Assembly (NCBI RefSeq): GCF_014268745.2
Contig: NZ_JABWRB020000003.1
Coordinates: forward strand, 372,001-436,000
Direction of reading: 5' to 3'
DNA length: 64,000 nt
DNA from: Pseudomonas zanjanensis
GTDB lineage: Bacteria; Pseudomonadota; Gammaproteobacteria; Pseudomonadales; Pseudomonadaceae
Positions 1 to 7,843 of this stretch are shown here, piece after piece. The position numbers and the translations under genes were made by a program. How positions within the stretch are numbered: position 1 is the stretch's first letter; the number at the start of each line of letters is the position of its first letter. The notes beneath the pieces were generated by a model. It was given only the letters and a program-made list of their open reading frames with translations. It was not told where the DNA came from and did not search any database.

Positions 1-462
1 TTCCTCGGTTTCCACGGGGTCAACGGCGTCGCGAGCTTGATGGGAACTTCAATTGACTGGTCGGCAAGCACGCTGGCAACGATGCAGGTGATCGACATCG
101 CGGTGGTGGTGATCATCGGACCGAACGTATTGCGCACCTTTTGCCTGCATTTCGTCAGCTCGAACATGCATTACTACGGCGACATCGAGCCGGGCAATGT
201 CATCCAGCAAACCCAGGTGCTCAACCCGTGGTGGTTGTGGCCGTTGCAGGCGTTCTGCTTCAACTTCGGCAGCAGCCATGGCATTCATCATTTCGTGGTG
301 AAGGAGCCGTTCTACATTCGCCAACTGACGGTGCCGGTGGCCCATAAGGTGATGCGCGAGATGGGCGTGCGGTTCAATGACTTTGGTACGTTCGGGCGGG
401 CGAATCGGTTTGTGCGGGAGGAGGGTGTGGTGCGGGAGGAAGGGGATATGGCCCAGGCCTAA
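1..462 (+). CDS. fatty acid desaturase family protein, C-terminal part
   Basis: The reading frame is open from the first base and stops at 460-462, so the start lies outside the window. The visible 153 residues include a hydrophobic stretch (VVVIIG) and histidine clusters typical of membrane di-iron desaturases: an H in SSNMHYYGD and the third box HGIHH in GSSHGIHHF. Enzymes of this family (PF00487) use di-iron and O2 to desaturate or hydroxylate acyl chains in the inner membrane. The substrate cannot be inferred. A large REP palindrome follows the stop, and the next gene is convergent. Confidence 0.75.
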   Translation, partial: FLGFHGVNGVASLMGTSIDWSASTLATMQVIDIAVVVIIGPNVLRTFCLHFVSSNMHYYGDIEPGNVIQQTQVLNPWWLWPLQAFCFNFGSSHGIHHFVVKEPFYIRQLTVPVAHKVMREMGVRFNDFGTFGRANRFVREEGVVREEGDMAQA

Positions 463-479
463 GGACAGGGGCAAGCCTT

Positions 480-573
480 TGTGGCGAGGGAGCTTGCTCC
501 CGCTGGGCTGCGCAGCAGCCCCAAAATACAAGGGCCGCTACGCGACCCAGCGGCAGCAAGCTCCCTCGCCACA
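480..573. repeat. REP pair (BIME) between convergent genes
   Basis: A long imperfect inverted repeat: GTGGCGAGGGAGCTTGCTCC on the left pairs with GCAAGCTCCCTCGCCAC on the right, with a second inner stem (GGGCTGCGCAGCAGCCC). This is a common Pseudomonas REP family. It fills the gap between the desaturase and the receptor gene on the opposite strand, where such elements often act as transcript-end stabilisers. Confidence 0.85.
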
Positions 574-600
574 ATGGTATGCGTCAAGACCGGGAACAGG

Positions 601-3105
601 TCAGAACTGGTAACTCACGGTCGCCGCCACATTGCGCTCTTCGCCCATGTAGCAATAGCTCAGGCTGGCGCACGAAGCGACGTAGGTTTCGTTCGTCAGG
701 TTGTTCGCGTTCAGGCGCACATCCACGCCTTTCAAACCGACCTTGCCCAGGTCATACCCCACCGAGGCATCGAACAGCGTGTAGGACGGCACCTTCATGG
801 TGTTCTCCGCATCGGCCCAGCTGTAGCCGACATAGCGCACGCCGCCGCCCAGGCGCAGGCCATCGAGAGCGCCGCTGTCGAACTTGTAGTCAGCCCAGAG
901 CGAGGCCATGTGGCGCGGAGCCTGGGTCGGCGAGTTGCCTTTGTTTTCGATGATATTGGTGGGCGTGCTGAGGGTACTGACCATCGATTTCGAGTATTCG
1001 ATGTCGGTGAAGGTGTAGCTGCCCAGCACCTTGAATTGTTCGGTCAACTGCACGTGCGCTTCCAGTTCCAGGCCTTGGGAGCGTACGGCGCCGACGGCGC
1101 GGTAGAAGTTTTCCTGGGGCAGTTTGGTCGCAAGGTTTTCCTGGTCGATGCGGAACAGCGAAGCGGTGTAGAGATCATCGGTACCGGGTGGTTGGTACTT
1201 CAGGCCCAGTTCCCATTGTTTGCCATCGGTGGGCGCCAGTGGATTGCCGGCGCTGTCGGCATAGGAGTTCGGGTTGAACGACTCGGAATAGCTGATGTAC
1301 GGCGCCAGGCCGTTGTCGAACAGGTACAGCGCGCCGACCCGGCCAGTGAGCTTGGTGCGTTTGTCGTTGATCTCGGTGCCTGCCGGGCGACCGAGCTCGG
1401 CGATGCGGTTCTCATCCGAGGTTTGGACCCAGTCCTGGCGCAGGCCCAGGGAGAAGCGCCATTTGTCCATTTCGATCAGGTCTTGCAGGTACACGCCGGT
1501 CTGCTCCAAGCGCCGCAGGTAGCTGGTGTCATAGCGACCGGTGATGGCCGAGTTGCCATAGACCGGGTCGAAGGCGTTGATCGGCGCGAGGCTGCCGCTG
1601 GTCCAGTCGACCACGGTTTTGCGCCGCTGGTAGTCGGCGCCCATCAGCACGGTGTGCTTGGTCGCGCCGGTAAAGAATTCGGCCTGCAGCATGTTGTCGA
1701 TGATGAAGGCGTGGAGCTTTTCTTCGGCGCCCGTGTAATAGCGGTTCAGCTCGTTGCTGGTGGGGGTGGTCCAGTCGTAGGCATAGACCTGATCGTTGGT
1801 GACGTCAGAGTCCAGGTACCGGAAGTTCTGCCGGGCGGTGAAGACGTCGTTGAAGCGATGTTCGAATTGATAGCCGAACGACTGTTGGTCGCGTTCGTAA
1901 CCGTCGACGCCCGGCTCGCCTTCGAAGAAGTTTTCGGAGATCCGCCGGCCGTTGCGCTGATGCAAGGTGCCATCGGCCGGCATGCCACCGTGGTAGCCGC
2001 CGTCGGGGTCATGCTGCAGGTAGGCCTGGAGCGTCAGCGAGGTGTCTTCGCTGAAGTCGATGTTCACCGTGGGCGCGAGGGCGAAGCGCTTTTCCGTGTT
2101 GTGGTCGAACTGGGTATCGGACGTGTCCGCCAGGCCGACCAGGCGATAGGTGATGCGTTTGTCGTCATCCACCGGGCCGCTGAAATCGAAGCCCATGCCC
2201 CGTTGGCCCTGGGTGCCGACCGTGGCCTGGATCTGGTGATAGGCCTCGTACAGGGGCTTTTTACTGGTCAGCGCCACCAGGCCGCCGGGTGAACTGCGGC
2301 CATAGAGCACCGACGACGGCCCCTTGAGGATATCGACTCGCTCGAGGAAATACGGATCGACCTGGATGGAGCTGTAGGTGCCGCTGTCGCCCATGGACTT
2401 GAGGCCGTCGAGGTAGATGTTATCCACCGAGCCGTCGTTGAAGCCGCGCATCGCCACGTAGTCGTAGCGATGGGTGGCGCCGTAGGGGTTGGTCAGCACG
2501 CCGGGGGTGTAGCGCATGGCCTGGGACACGGTTTGCGCGCCCTGGTCGTCCATTTGCTCGCGGGTCACCACGGAGACGCTCTGGGAAGTTTCGCGCAGGG
2601 CGGTACTGGTCTTGGTGGCGACCTGGCTGTGGGTGGCGTTGTAGCCTTCCATGCTGCCCAGCGCATTACCCAGGGCGAAGCCCTTGATGTCGGTGCTCGG
2701 CAGTTCCAGGGTGCTGCCAGCGGTCTCGGTTTGCAGCACGTAGCTGCTGCCATCCTGGCTGACGGCAACCAGTCCCGAGCCACTGAGCAACTGGCTCAGG
2801 GCCTGGTCGGGCGAGTATTCGCCCTTGAGCCCCGGTGACTGGACGCCGCCGGTTTGCGCCGGGGTGCTGGCCAGGGTGATCCCGGCTTGGCGGGCGAACT
2901 GGTTCAGTACATCGCTCAGCGGGCCGGGGGCAATGTTGTAGCTCTGGCGGCTGGCGGTCACGCCGTCTTGTGCGGCCACCGCGAGCATCGGCACCACGCT
3001 GACCCCCAGCGCCGTGGAGAATAGCGCGGCATGAATGGCCTGGCGCAACAGGCCCGGTTGCGAAGAGAAGCCGAAGGGGTTCTTGAGAAGTACGCGCTCA
3101 GTCAT
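601..3105 (-). CDS. TonB-dependent siderophore receptor with STN signalling domain
   Basis: An 834-residue outer-membrane ferric-siderophore receptor. It has an N-terminal export signal (hydrophobic run about residues 22-45, AVAAQ near the cleavage site). A secretin/TonB short N-terminal (STN) domain follows at about 55-125 (YNIAPGPLSDVLNQFARQAG). Next are a plug domain (about 165-270: SVSVVTREQMDDQG, RGFNDGSVDNIYLDG, VDILKGPSSVLYG) and a 22-strand-type barrel ending in ATVSYQF with a terminal aromatic residue. The STN domain marks it as a signalling transducer. It is the last gene of a sigma/FecR/receptor set, so substrate binding probably activates the linked ECF sigma factor. The plug resembles hydroxamate (ferrichrome/ferrioxamine) receptors, but the ligand is inference. 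Confidence 0.92.
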   Translation of the reverse strand: MTERVLLKNPFGFSSQPGLLRQAIHAALFSTALGVSVVPMLAVAAQDGVTASRQSYNIAPGPLSDVLNQFARQAGITLASTPAQTGGVQSPGLKGEYSPDQALSQLLSGSGLVAVSQDGSSYVLQTETAGSTLELPSTDIKGFALGNALGSMEGYNATHSQVATKTSTALRETSQSVSVVTREQMDDQGAQTVSQAMRYTPGVLTNPYGATHRYDYVAMRGFNDGSVDNIYLDGLKSMGDSGTYSSIQVDPYFLERVDILKGPSSVLYGRSSPGGLVALTSKKPLYEAYHQIQATVGTQGQRGMGFDFSGPVDDDKRITYRLVGLADTSDTQFDHNTEKRFALAPTVNIDFSEDTSLTLQAYLQHDPDGGYHGGMPADGTLHQRNGRRISENFFEGEPGVDGYERDQQSFGYQFEHRFNDVFTARQNFRYLDSDVTNDQVYAYDWTTPTSNELNRYYTGAEEKLHAFIIDNMLQAEFFTGATKHTVLMGADYQRRKTVVDWTSGSLAPINAFDPVYGNSAITGRYDTSYLRRLEQTGVYLQDLIEMDKWRFSLGLRQDWVQTSDENRIAELGRPAGTEINDKRTKLTGRVGALYLFDNGLAPYISYSESFNPNSYADSAGNPLAPTDGKQWELGLKYQPPGTDDLYTASLFRIDQENLATKLPQENFYRAVGAVRSQGLELEAHVQLTEQFKVLGSYTFTDIEYSKSMVSTLSTPTNIIENKGNSPTQAPRHMASLWADYKFDSGALDGLRLGGGVRYVGYSWADAENTMKVPSYTLFDASVGYDLGKVGLKGVDVRLNANNLTNETYVASCASLSYCYMGEERNVAATVSYQF

Positions 3106-3163
3106 TGTAGGTTCCGTTGGAGTCGCTGAAGGCCGATAAGGGTTGCTTACTGTCCTAGCCGGA

Positions 3164-3200
3164 CGCCGGCCTGAAACCCGCCAAAAAAATCAGGCCAGGC
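3164..3200 (-). other. hairpin between fecR-like and receptor genes
   Basis: GGCCTGA (3168-3174) pairs with TCAGGCC (3190-3196), extended by CGCC/GGCG with one bulge. The stem overlaps the stop codon of the FecR-like gene, 59 bp or more before the receptor start. On the minus strand it carries a T7 run in the loop, not after the stem. It is therefore not a canonical terminator, but it could attenuate or process the transcript. Confidence 0.4.
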
Positions 3201-4191
3201 GTTCCACCGTGATCCACCAACGGGTTCGATAGCGGATCTGCACCGGGAGCGTGCGTGGCAGGACGGCGAGCAATTTGTCGGTGTCCTCCAAGCGGAAAAC
3301 GCCTGACAAGCGCAGGTCGGCAATCGACGCTGCGCAGTTCAAATAGCCTGGGCGGTAGCGGCCTACTTCGTTGAGAAAATCTGCCAGGCGCATGTTGCGC
3401 GTGACGATCAACCCGTCTGCCCAAGCCCCTGCGTCCATGTCCAGCGGTGGCGCCAGGGTCGCTGTGGCTGCGGTGATCAAGTAGCTTTGCCCGGCTTCCA
3501 CCTGGATGGGCGAGCCATCGCTGTTTGGGTGCGAACGGATAACCACCCGCCCGCTGGTGACGCTCAGCCGTGTGCAGTCGCTGTCCTGGCGCACGACGAA
3601 ACGCCCTTCCAGTCCTTCGAACAGTCCATGGCGGCTTTTCACCAGCAGTGGGCGCCCGGGGTCGCGGCCACAAGTGACCATGATTTCGCCGCGGGCCAGG
3701 GTGATCAGGCGCTGCTGGGCGGTGAAATCCAGGTCGGCGGCGCTGTGGGTATTGAGTTCCAGTCGCGTGCCATCTGGCAATTGGTACCCTCGGCGTTCAC
3801 CGGTGACAGTGGCGAAATCGGCATTCCACGACTGCCAGCCCAGGTCCTTGCCCAGCCACGCCGCGCCGCCCATCAGGGCGACGCCCGACAGCAACTTCAG
3901 GGCCTGGCGACGACTGAGGCGCTGGGCGCTGTTTTCCAGGGTGTCCAGGGCGATGTGGGCACCGGGCACGGCCCGCAGGTTCGAGGTTATTTCGCTGTGC
4001 AGCGATTGCACCCGTTGCCAGGCCAGCTCGTGTTCAGGGTGGGCGGCACGCCAGGTGTCGCACTGTTGGCGCAGGCTGGGGTGAGTGGCGTGGTTGCGCA
4101 GGCGCAGCAGCCAGTTGATCGCCTGCCTCACGACCTGTTGCGACGGGCCGTTGCGGCGGCTCTGCAAGTGATCCGCCGGCTCAGCTTTCAT
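3190..4191 (-). CDS. FecR-family sigma regulator (anti-sigma factor)
   Basis: A 333-residue inner-membrane regulator that relays the receptor signal to the ECF sigma factor. It has an N-terminal cytoplasmic DUF4880-like domain (VVRQAINWLLRLRNHAT, CDTWRAAHPEHELAWQRV). A single membrane segment (LLSGVALMGGAAWLG) is preceded by the twin-arginine-like SRRQALK. The periplasmic FecR domain contains RRGYQLPDGTRLELNTHS, LARGEI and the GRVVIRS/VEAGQSY motifs. I chose the ATG at 4189-4191, not the longer frame, because it overlaps the sigma-factor stop and begins MKAEPADHL. The overlap implies translational coupling. The twin-arginine motif suggests Tat-dependent membrane insertion, as reported for some Pseudomonas FecR proteins. 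Confidence 0.9.
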   Translation of the reverse strand: MKAEPADHLQSRRNGPSQQVVRQAINWLLRLRNHATHPSLRQQCDTWRAAHPEHELAWQRVQSLHSEITSNLRAVPGAHIALDTLENSAQRLSRRQALKLLSGVALMGGAAWLGKDLGWQSWNADFATVTGERRGYQLPDGTRLELNTHSAADLDFTAQQRLITLARGEIMVTCGRDPGRPLLVKSRHGLFEGLEGRFVVRQDSDCTRLSVTSGRVVIRSHPNSDGSPIQVEAGQSYLITAATATLAPPLDMDAGAWADGLIVTRNMRLADFLNEVGRYRPGYLNCAASIADLRLSGVFRLEDTDKLLAVLPRTLPVQIRYRTRWWITVERLA

Positions 4192-4681
4192 AGCGCAACA
4201 CGTAGCAGTGGTACAGCGCATCGGCGACGTAGCGCTCCACCGAGCGCAACGAAACGCCCATCTGTTCGGCAATCTGCTTGTACGTCAGGCCTTCGCACTG
4301 GGCCAACAGAAAGGCCTTGCGGACTTTCGGCTTGAGGCCTTCGAGCATCCTGGCAATGGCTTCGAGCAATTCCAGGATCAAGGCCTGGGCTTCGGCGCCG
4401 GGGGTTTCGGCTTCCGGCAGGTGCGCTATGGTTTGGAGGTAGGCGCGTTCGATTTCTTCCCGCCGCCAATGGTCAATCACCAGGCCTTGGGCGATGGTGC
4501 GTAAAAAGGCGCGTGGGGCCCGAAGCTCCGGGCGTTCGCTACGCTGCAACAGGCGTACGAAGGTGTCCTGGGCCAGGTCGGCCGCATCGGCGGCATTGCC
4601 CAAGCGGGTGCGCAGCCATGTGTTGAGCCAGCCGTGATGCTGGCTGTAGAGCGCCTGTACTGCAAACTCGGGAGATGACAT
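4181..4681 (-). CDS. ECF RNA polymerase sigma factor, FecI family
   Basis: A 166-residue iron-starvation sigma factor. Region 2 is visible at about 10-75 (FAVQALYSQHHGWLNTWLRTRLG, DLAQDTFVRLL, FLRTIAQGLVIDHWRR). Region 4 is at about 110-160 (LEGLKPKVRKAFLLAQCEGLTYKQIAEQMGVS, RSVERYVADALYHC). The start was set at MSSPEF (ATG 4679-4681); upstream Met codons in frame lack a good Shine-Dalgarno and would overlap a possible Fur site. It is first in the sigma-regulator-receptor operon. The expected role is transcription of the receptor gene when ferric siderophore is present. Confidence 0.92.
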   Translation of the reverse strand: MSSPEFAVQALYSQHHGWLNTWLRTRLGNAADAADLAQDTFVRLLQRSERPELRAPRAFLRTIAQGLVIDHWRREEIERAYLQTIAHLPEAETPGAEAQALILELLEAIARMLEGLKPKVRKAFLLAQCEGLTYKQIAEQMGVSLRSVERYVADALYHCYVLRYES

Positions 4682-4705
4682 GGACGCGACGGCCTGGATG
4701 TTACG

Positions 4706-4731
4706 AATGATAACGTGTCGCATTGTCATCA
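4706..4731 (-). promoter_or_regulatory. possible Fur box upstream of the ECF sigma gene
   Basis: The sequence AATGATAACG...CATTGTCATC lies 25-50 bp upstream of the sigma start and contains imperfect Fur-like half-sites (TGATAAC and a degenerate TTGTCATCA). FecI-type genes are normally Fur-repressed, so position supports the call. The match to the 19-bp consensus is only partial. Confidence 0.35.
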
Positions 4732-4784
4732 GCCGCCGGCGAATTTGCAACCACCGTTCAACCCGGCGAGCCTCCTGTCGACTA

Positions 4785-4813
4785 TTTGTACAAATGCCTA
4801 ATTATTTGTACAA
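4785..4813. promoter_or_regulatory. two TTGTACAA palindromes 20 bp apart
   Basis: TTTGTACAAA (4785-4794) and TTGTACAA (4806-4813) are perfect palindromes whose centres are 20 bp apart, about two helical turns. They sit in the divergent spacer between the ECF sigma gene and the chemoreceptor gene. TTGT-ACAA fits the TNGTnACNA-type operator of FadR/FCD GntR regulators. The regulator is unknown. Confidence 0.45.
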
Positions 4814-4935
4814 GCTTGCCGACAGAGTGAGTATGCGTGCACCAAAGTGGAGCAAGTGACAAGACTGCCCGCGCTGTTACATGGAACGTTGCAACCTGGA
4901 ATGCACCCCCACTCCTTGCATAAGAAGCCCCATCG

Positions 4936-6816
4936 ATGAATCTAAAGTTCAGCCACAAAATCCTTCTTGCCGCCTCTGGTGTGGTGGTTCTGGCTTTTGC
5001 CCTGTTCACGCTCTACAACGATTATTTGCAGCGCAACACCATTGGCAGCAGCCTGGAGTCGTCCATCGAGCAGTCCGGCGACCTGACGGCCAGCAGCATC
5101 CAGAACTGGATGAGTGGGCGGATCCTGGTATTGGAAAACCTGGCGCAAAACATCGCGCATCAGGGCACTGCTGCAGATCTGCCGGGGCTGGTGGATCAGC
5201 CGGCGCTGACGTCGAACTTCCAATTTACTTATGTGGGCCAGGCCAACGGTGTCTTCACCCAACGCCCGGACGCCAAAATGCCTGACGGCTACGACCCGCG
5301 TCAGCGCCCTTGGTACAAACAGGCAGTGAGCGCCGATAAAACCATGTTGACCCCGCCTTACCTGGCGGCGGTGGGTGGCCTGGTGGTGACCGTGGCCCTG
5401 CCGGTGAAGCACAACGGCGAATTGCTTGGCGTAGTGGGCGGCGACCTGAGCCTGGAAACCCTGGTGAAAATCATCAACTCCGTGGACTTCGGTGGCATTG
5501 GCCATGCGTTCCTGGTCAGTGGCGACGGTCAGGTGATCGTCAGCCCCGACAAGGACCACGTGATGAAAAACCTCAAGGACATCTACCCAGGTACGCCGGT
5601 GCGCATCGGCAAGGGTATCCAGGAGGTCGAGCTGAACGGCCAGAACCGTATCCTTTCGTTCACCCCGGTGACCGGCCTGCCGAACGCCGAGTGGTACATC
5701 GGCCTGTCGATCGATGAGGCCAAGGCCTACGCGCCGTTGAGCCAGTTCCGTACGTCGGCGCTGATCGCGATGTTTGTCGCGGTGGCGGCCATTGCCTTGC
5801 TGCTGAGCCTGTTAATCCAGGTGCTGATGCGCCCGTTGACCACCATGGGCCGAGCCATGCAGGACATCGCCCAGGGCGAAGGCGACTTGACCCGGCGCCT
5901 GGTGGTGCAGGGCAAGGATGAGTTCGCGGTGTTGGGGGGGTCGTTCAACCAGTTCGTGGAGCGGATTCACGCCTCGATCGCGGAAGTGTCTTCCGCCACG
6001 CGCCAGGTGCATGACCTGTCGCAGCGAGTGATGACCTCGTCCAACGCTTCGCTCGTCGGCTCGGATGAGCAGAGCGCCCGCACCAACAGTGTGGCAGCGG
6101 CCATCAACCAGTTGGGCGCCGCCACCCAGGAAATCGCCCGCAATGCCGCCGATGCCTCGCAACAGGCCAGCGGTGCCAGCGAACAGGCCGATGACGGTCG
6201 CCAGGTGGTGGAAAAAACCATCCAGGCCATGACCGAGCTGTCGCAGAAGATCAGCCTCTCGTGCACCCAGATCGAAACCCTGAACGCCAGCACCGACAAC
6301 ATCGGGCACATCCTGGACGTGATCAAGGGCATCTCCCAGCAAACCAACCTGCTGGCGCTGAACGCGGCCATTGAAGCGGCTCGTGCCGGTGAAGCCGGAC
6401 GCGGGTTTGCGGTGGTGGCCGATGAAGTGCGCAACCTGGCGCACCGCACCCAGGAGTCGGCGGAAGAAATCCACAAGATGATCACCTCGCTTCAGGTCGG
6501 TTCCCGTGAAGCGGTGACCACGATGAACGCCAGCCAGACCTCCAGCGAAGAAAGCGTGGAAGTGGCCAACCAGGCCGGCCTGCGACTGGTCAGCGTGACA
6601 CAGCGCATCGGCGAGATCGACGGCATGAACCAGTCGGTTGCAGCCGCGACCGAAGAGCAGACCGCTGTGGTTGAAACCCTCAACATGGACGTCAGCCACA
6701 TCAATCTGCTGAACCAGCAAAGCGTGGCCAACCTCAATGAAACCCTGAAGGACTGCGATGCCTTGTCCCAACAGGCCAATCGCCTGAAGCAACTGGTGGA
6801 CAGCTTCAAGATCTGA
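4936..6816 (+). CDS. methyl-accepting chemotaxis protein with amino-acid dCache sensor (PctA-like)
   Basis: A 626-residue transmembrane chemoreceptor. Membrane segment 1 is at about 9-27, the periplasmic dCache_1 domain at about 30-270, and segment 2 at about 275-297 (ALIAMFVAVAAIALLLSLL). HAMP follows at about 298-350, then the signalling coiled coil with the hairpin tip QTNLLALNAAIEAARAGEAGRGFAVVA. The dCache domain carries the conserved amino-acid-binding residues Y119, R124, W126, Y127, Y142 and D170, the pattern of Pseudomonas PctA/PctB receptors. L-amino acids or related amines are therefore the likely attractants. No CheR-tethering pentapeptide is seen at the C-terminus (QLVDSFKI). It is divergent from the iron-signalling operon. 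Confidence 0.93.
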   Translation: MNLKFSHKILLAASGVVVLAFALFTLYNDYLQRNTIGSSLESSIEQSGDLTASSIQNWMSGRILVLENLAQNIAHQGTAADLPGLVDQPALTSNFQFTYVGQANGVFTQRPDAKMPDGYDPRQRPWYKQAVSADKTMLTPPYLAAVGGLVVTVALPVKHNGELLGVVGGDLSLETLVKIINSVDFGGIGHAFLVSGDGQVIVSPDKDHVMKNLKDIYPGTPVRIGKGIQEVELNGQNRILSFTPVTGLPNAEWYIGLSIDEAKAYAPLSQFRTSALIAMFVAVAAIALLLSLLIQVLMRPLTTMGRAMQDIAQGEGDLTRRLVVQGKDEFAVLGGSFNQFVERIHASIAEVSSATRQVHDLSQRVMTSSNASLVGSDEQSARTNSVAAAINQLGAATQEIARNAADASQQASGASEQADDGRQVVEKTIQAMTELSQKISLSCTQIETLNASTDNIGHILDVIKGISQQTNLLALNAAIEAARAGEAGRGFAVVADEVRNLAHRTQESAEEIHKMITSLQVGSREAVTTMNASQTSSEESVEVANQAGLRLVSVTQRIGEIDGMNQSVAAATEEQTAVVETLNMDVSHINLLNQQSVANLNETLKDCDALSQQANRLKQLVDSFKI

Positions 6817-6840
6817 CCTCAGTCGCAAGCCGACCCAATC

Positions 6841-7342
6841 CCCTGTGGCGAGAGAGCTTGCTCCCTCGCCACGGGTACGGGTTGCCTGGGCTGGCGCCAT
6901 CGCGAGCAAGCTCAGCTCCCACAGGGGATTGGCGGTGAGCCTGGATCTTGCGTCCACCCCAGAACCAAAACTGTGGGAGCGGGCTTGCTCGCGAAGACGG
7001 CAGCCCAGCCAACTGCTTCATTGACTGACCCACCGCTATCGCGAGCAGGCTCGCTCCCACAGGGGATTGGCGGTGAGCCTGGATCTTGCGTCCATCCCAG
7101 AACCAAAACTGTGGGAGCGAGCCTGCTCGCGATGACGGCAGTACAGCCAACTTCTCACTGACTGACCCACCGCTTTCGCGAGCAGGCTCGCTCCCACAGG
7201 GGATTTGCGGTGAGCCTGGATCTTGCGTCCACCCCAGAACCAAATTGTGGGAGCGGGCTTGCTCGCGAAGACGGCAGCCCAACCAACTGCTTCATTGACT
7301 GACCCACCGCTTTCGCGAGCAAGCCCGCTCTCACAAGGGATG
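6841..7342. repeat. REP/BIME cluster with a roughly 137-bp tandem unit, about 3 copies
   Basis: A noncoding spacer between the chemoreceptor and mgoD. It opens with a short perfect-stem REP (GTGGCGAGAGAGCTTGCTCCCTCGCCAC, 6845-6872). It continues with alternating REPs of the GTGGGAGCGGGCTTGCTCGCGA type in both orientations. A unit beginning GGATTGGCGGTGAGCCTGG recurs at 6926, 7064 and 7201, so REP pairs plus linker are tandemly repeated at about 137 bp. It lies at the 3' ends of two convergent transcripts. Confidence 0.9.
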
Positions 7343-7346
7343 GGCG

Positions 7347-7811
7347 CTACTTGAACATCCCCTGCACATTCCCCATCGCCTCATCGGCAAAGCCCTGGAG
7401 GAAATCCCGGAAGCCTGACGGTGTATGGGCGTCGGTGTGGTCGGCGATGATGGTCCAGGTGGCGCGGCAGCGGTTGCCGGCCAAGGGTTCGACGCGCATG
7501 GCCGCCCACAGGTTGTCGATGCCCAGGGTGTTGTAGATCAGCGTCCAGGTCATGTGCATGGCCTGGTCGTCACGGCTGTTGAGCTGCTCCACCACCAGGT
7601 TCTGCTCATCGACGAAGAACTTCTTGCGCAGGGATCTCACGCCTTCGCCGGTCATTTCGATGTGCTCCAGTGCCGGGATGAACCGGTCGAAGCCGCCAAA
7701 ATCACCCACCACGTCCCAGACGCGCGCCGCATCGGCCGCGACCTCCACCGAGGTTTCGACCTGGCAGGCTTGTGGGTTTTTGATCAGGGTGTCGGGTTGA
7801 AATGCACTCAT
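7347..7811 (-). CDS. mgoD: SRPBCC (polyketide cyclase/START-like) protein of the mgo/pvf operon
   Basis: A 154-residue soluble protein with the SRPBCC helix-grip fold. An N-terminal strand (QVETSVEVAADAARVWDVVGDFGGFDRFIPALEH) leads through central strands to a C-terminal amphipathic helix (FRDFLQGFADEAMGNVQGMFK). It is the last gene of a four-gene operon, 32 bp after mgoA. In Pseudomonas syringae and P. entomophila the equivalent mgoD/pvfD product is a small cyclase/dehydrase-like protein whose exact chemistry is unsettled. A role in binding or handling the released imine/aldehyde or N-oxide intermediate is inference. Orthology rests on gene order plus fold. Confidence 0.85.
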   Translation of the reverse strand: MSAFQPDTLIKNPQACQVETSVEVAADAARVWDVVGDFGGFDRFIPALEHIEMTGEGVRSLRKKFFVDEQNLVVEQLNSRDDQAMHMTWTLIYNTLGIDNLWAAMRVEPLAGNRCRATWTIIADHTDAHTPSGFRDFLQGFADEAMGNVQGMFK

Positions 7812-7843
7812 GGTCTTGCTCCTTGCTTTGGATTAAGGGTGTT

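Noticed and set aside
481..2292. 603-codon plus-strand frame.
   Set aside because: It lies antisense to the TonB-dependent receptor and starts inside a REP; the receptor motifs are unmistakable.
6973..7298. Small frames across REP clusters (also at 17503, 17886, 35761, 41889, 51792).
   Set aside because: They translate REP palindromes, giving recurring peptides such as GASLLA and REQAPSPQ; no ribosome-binding sites or family resemblance.
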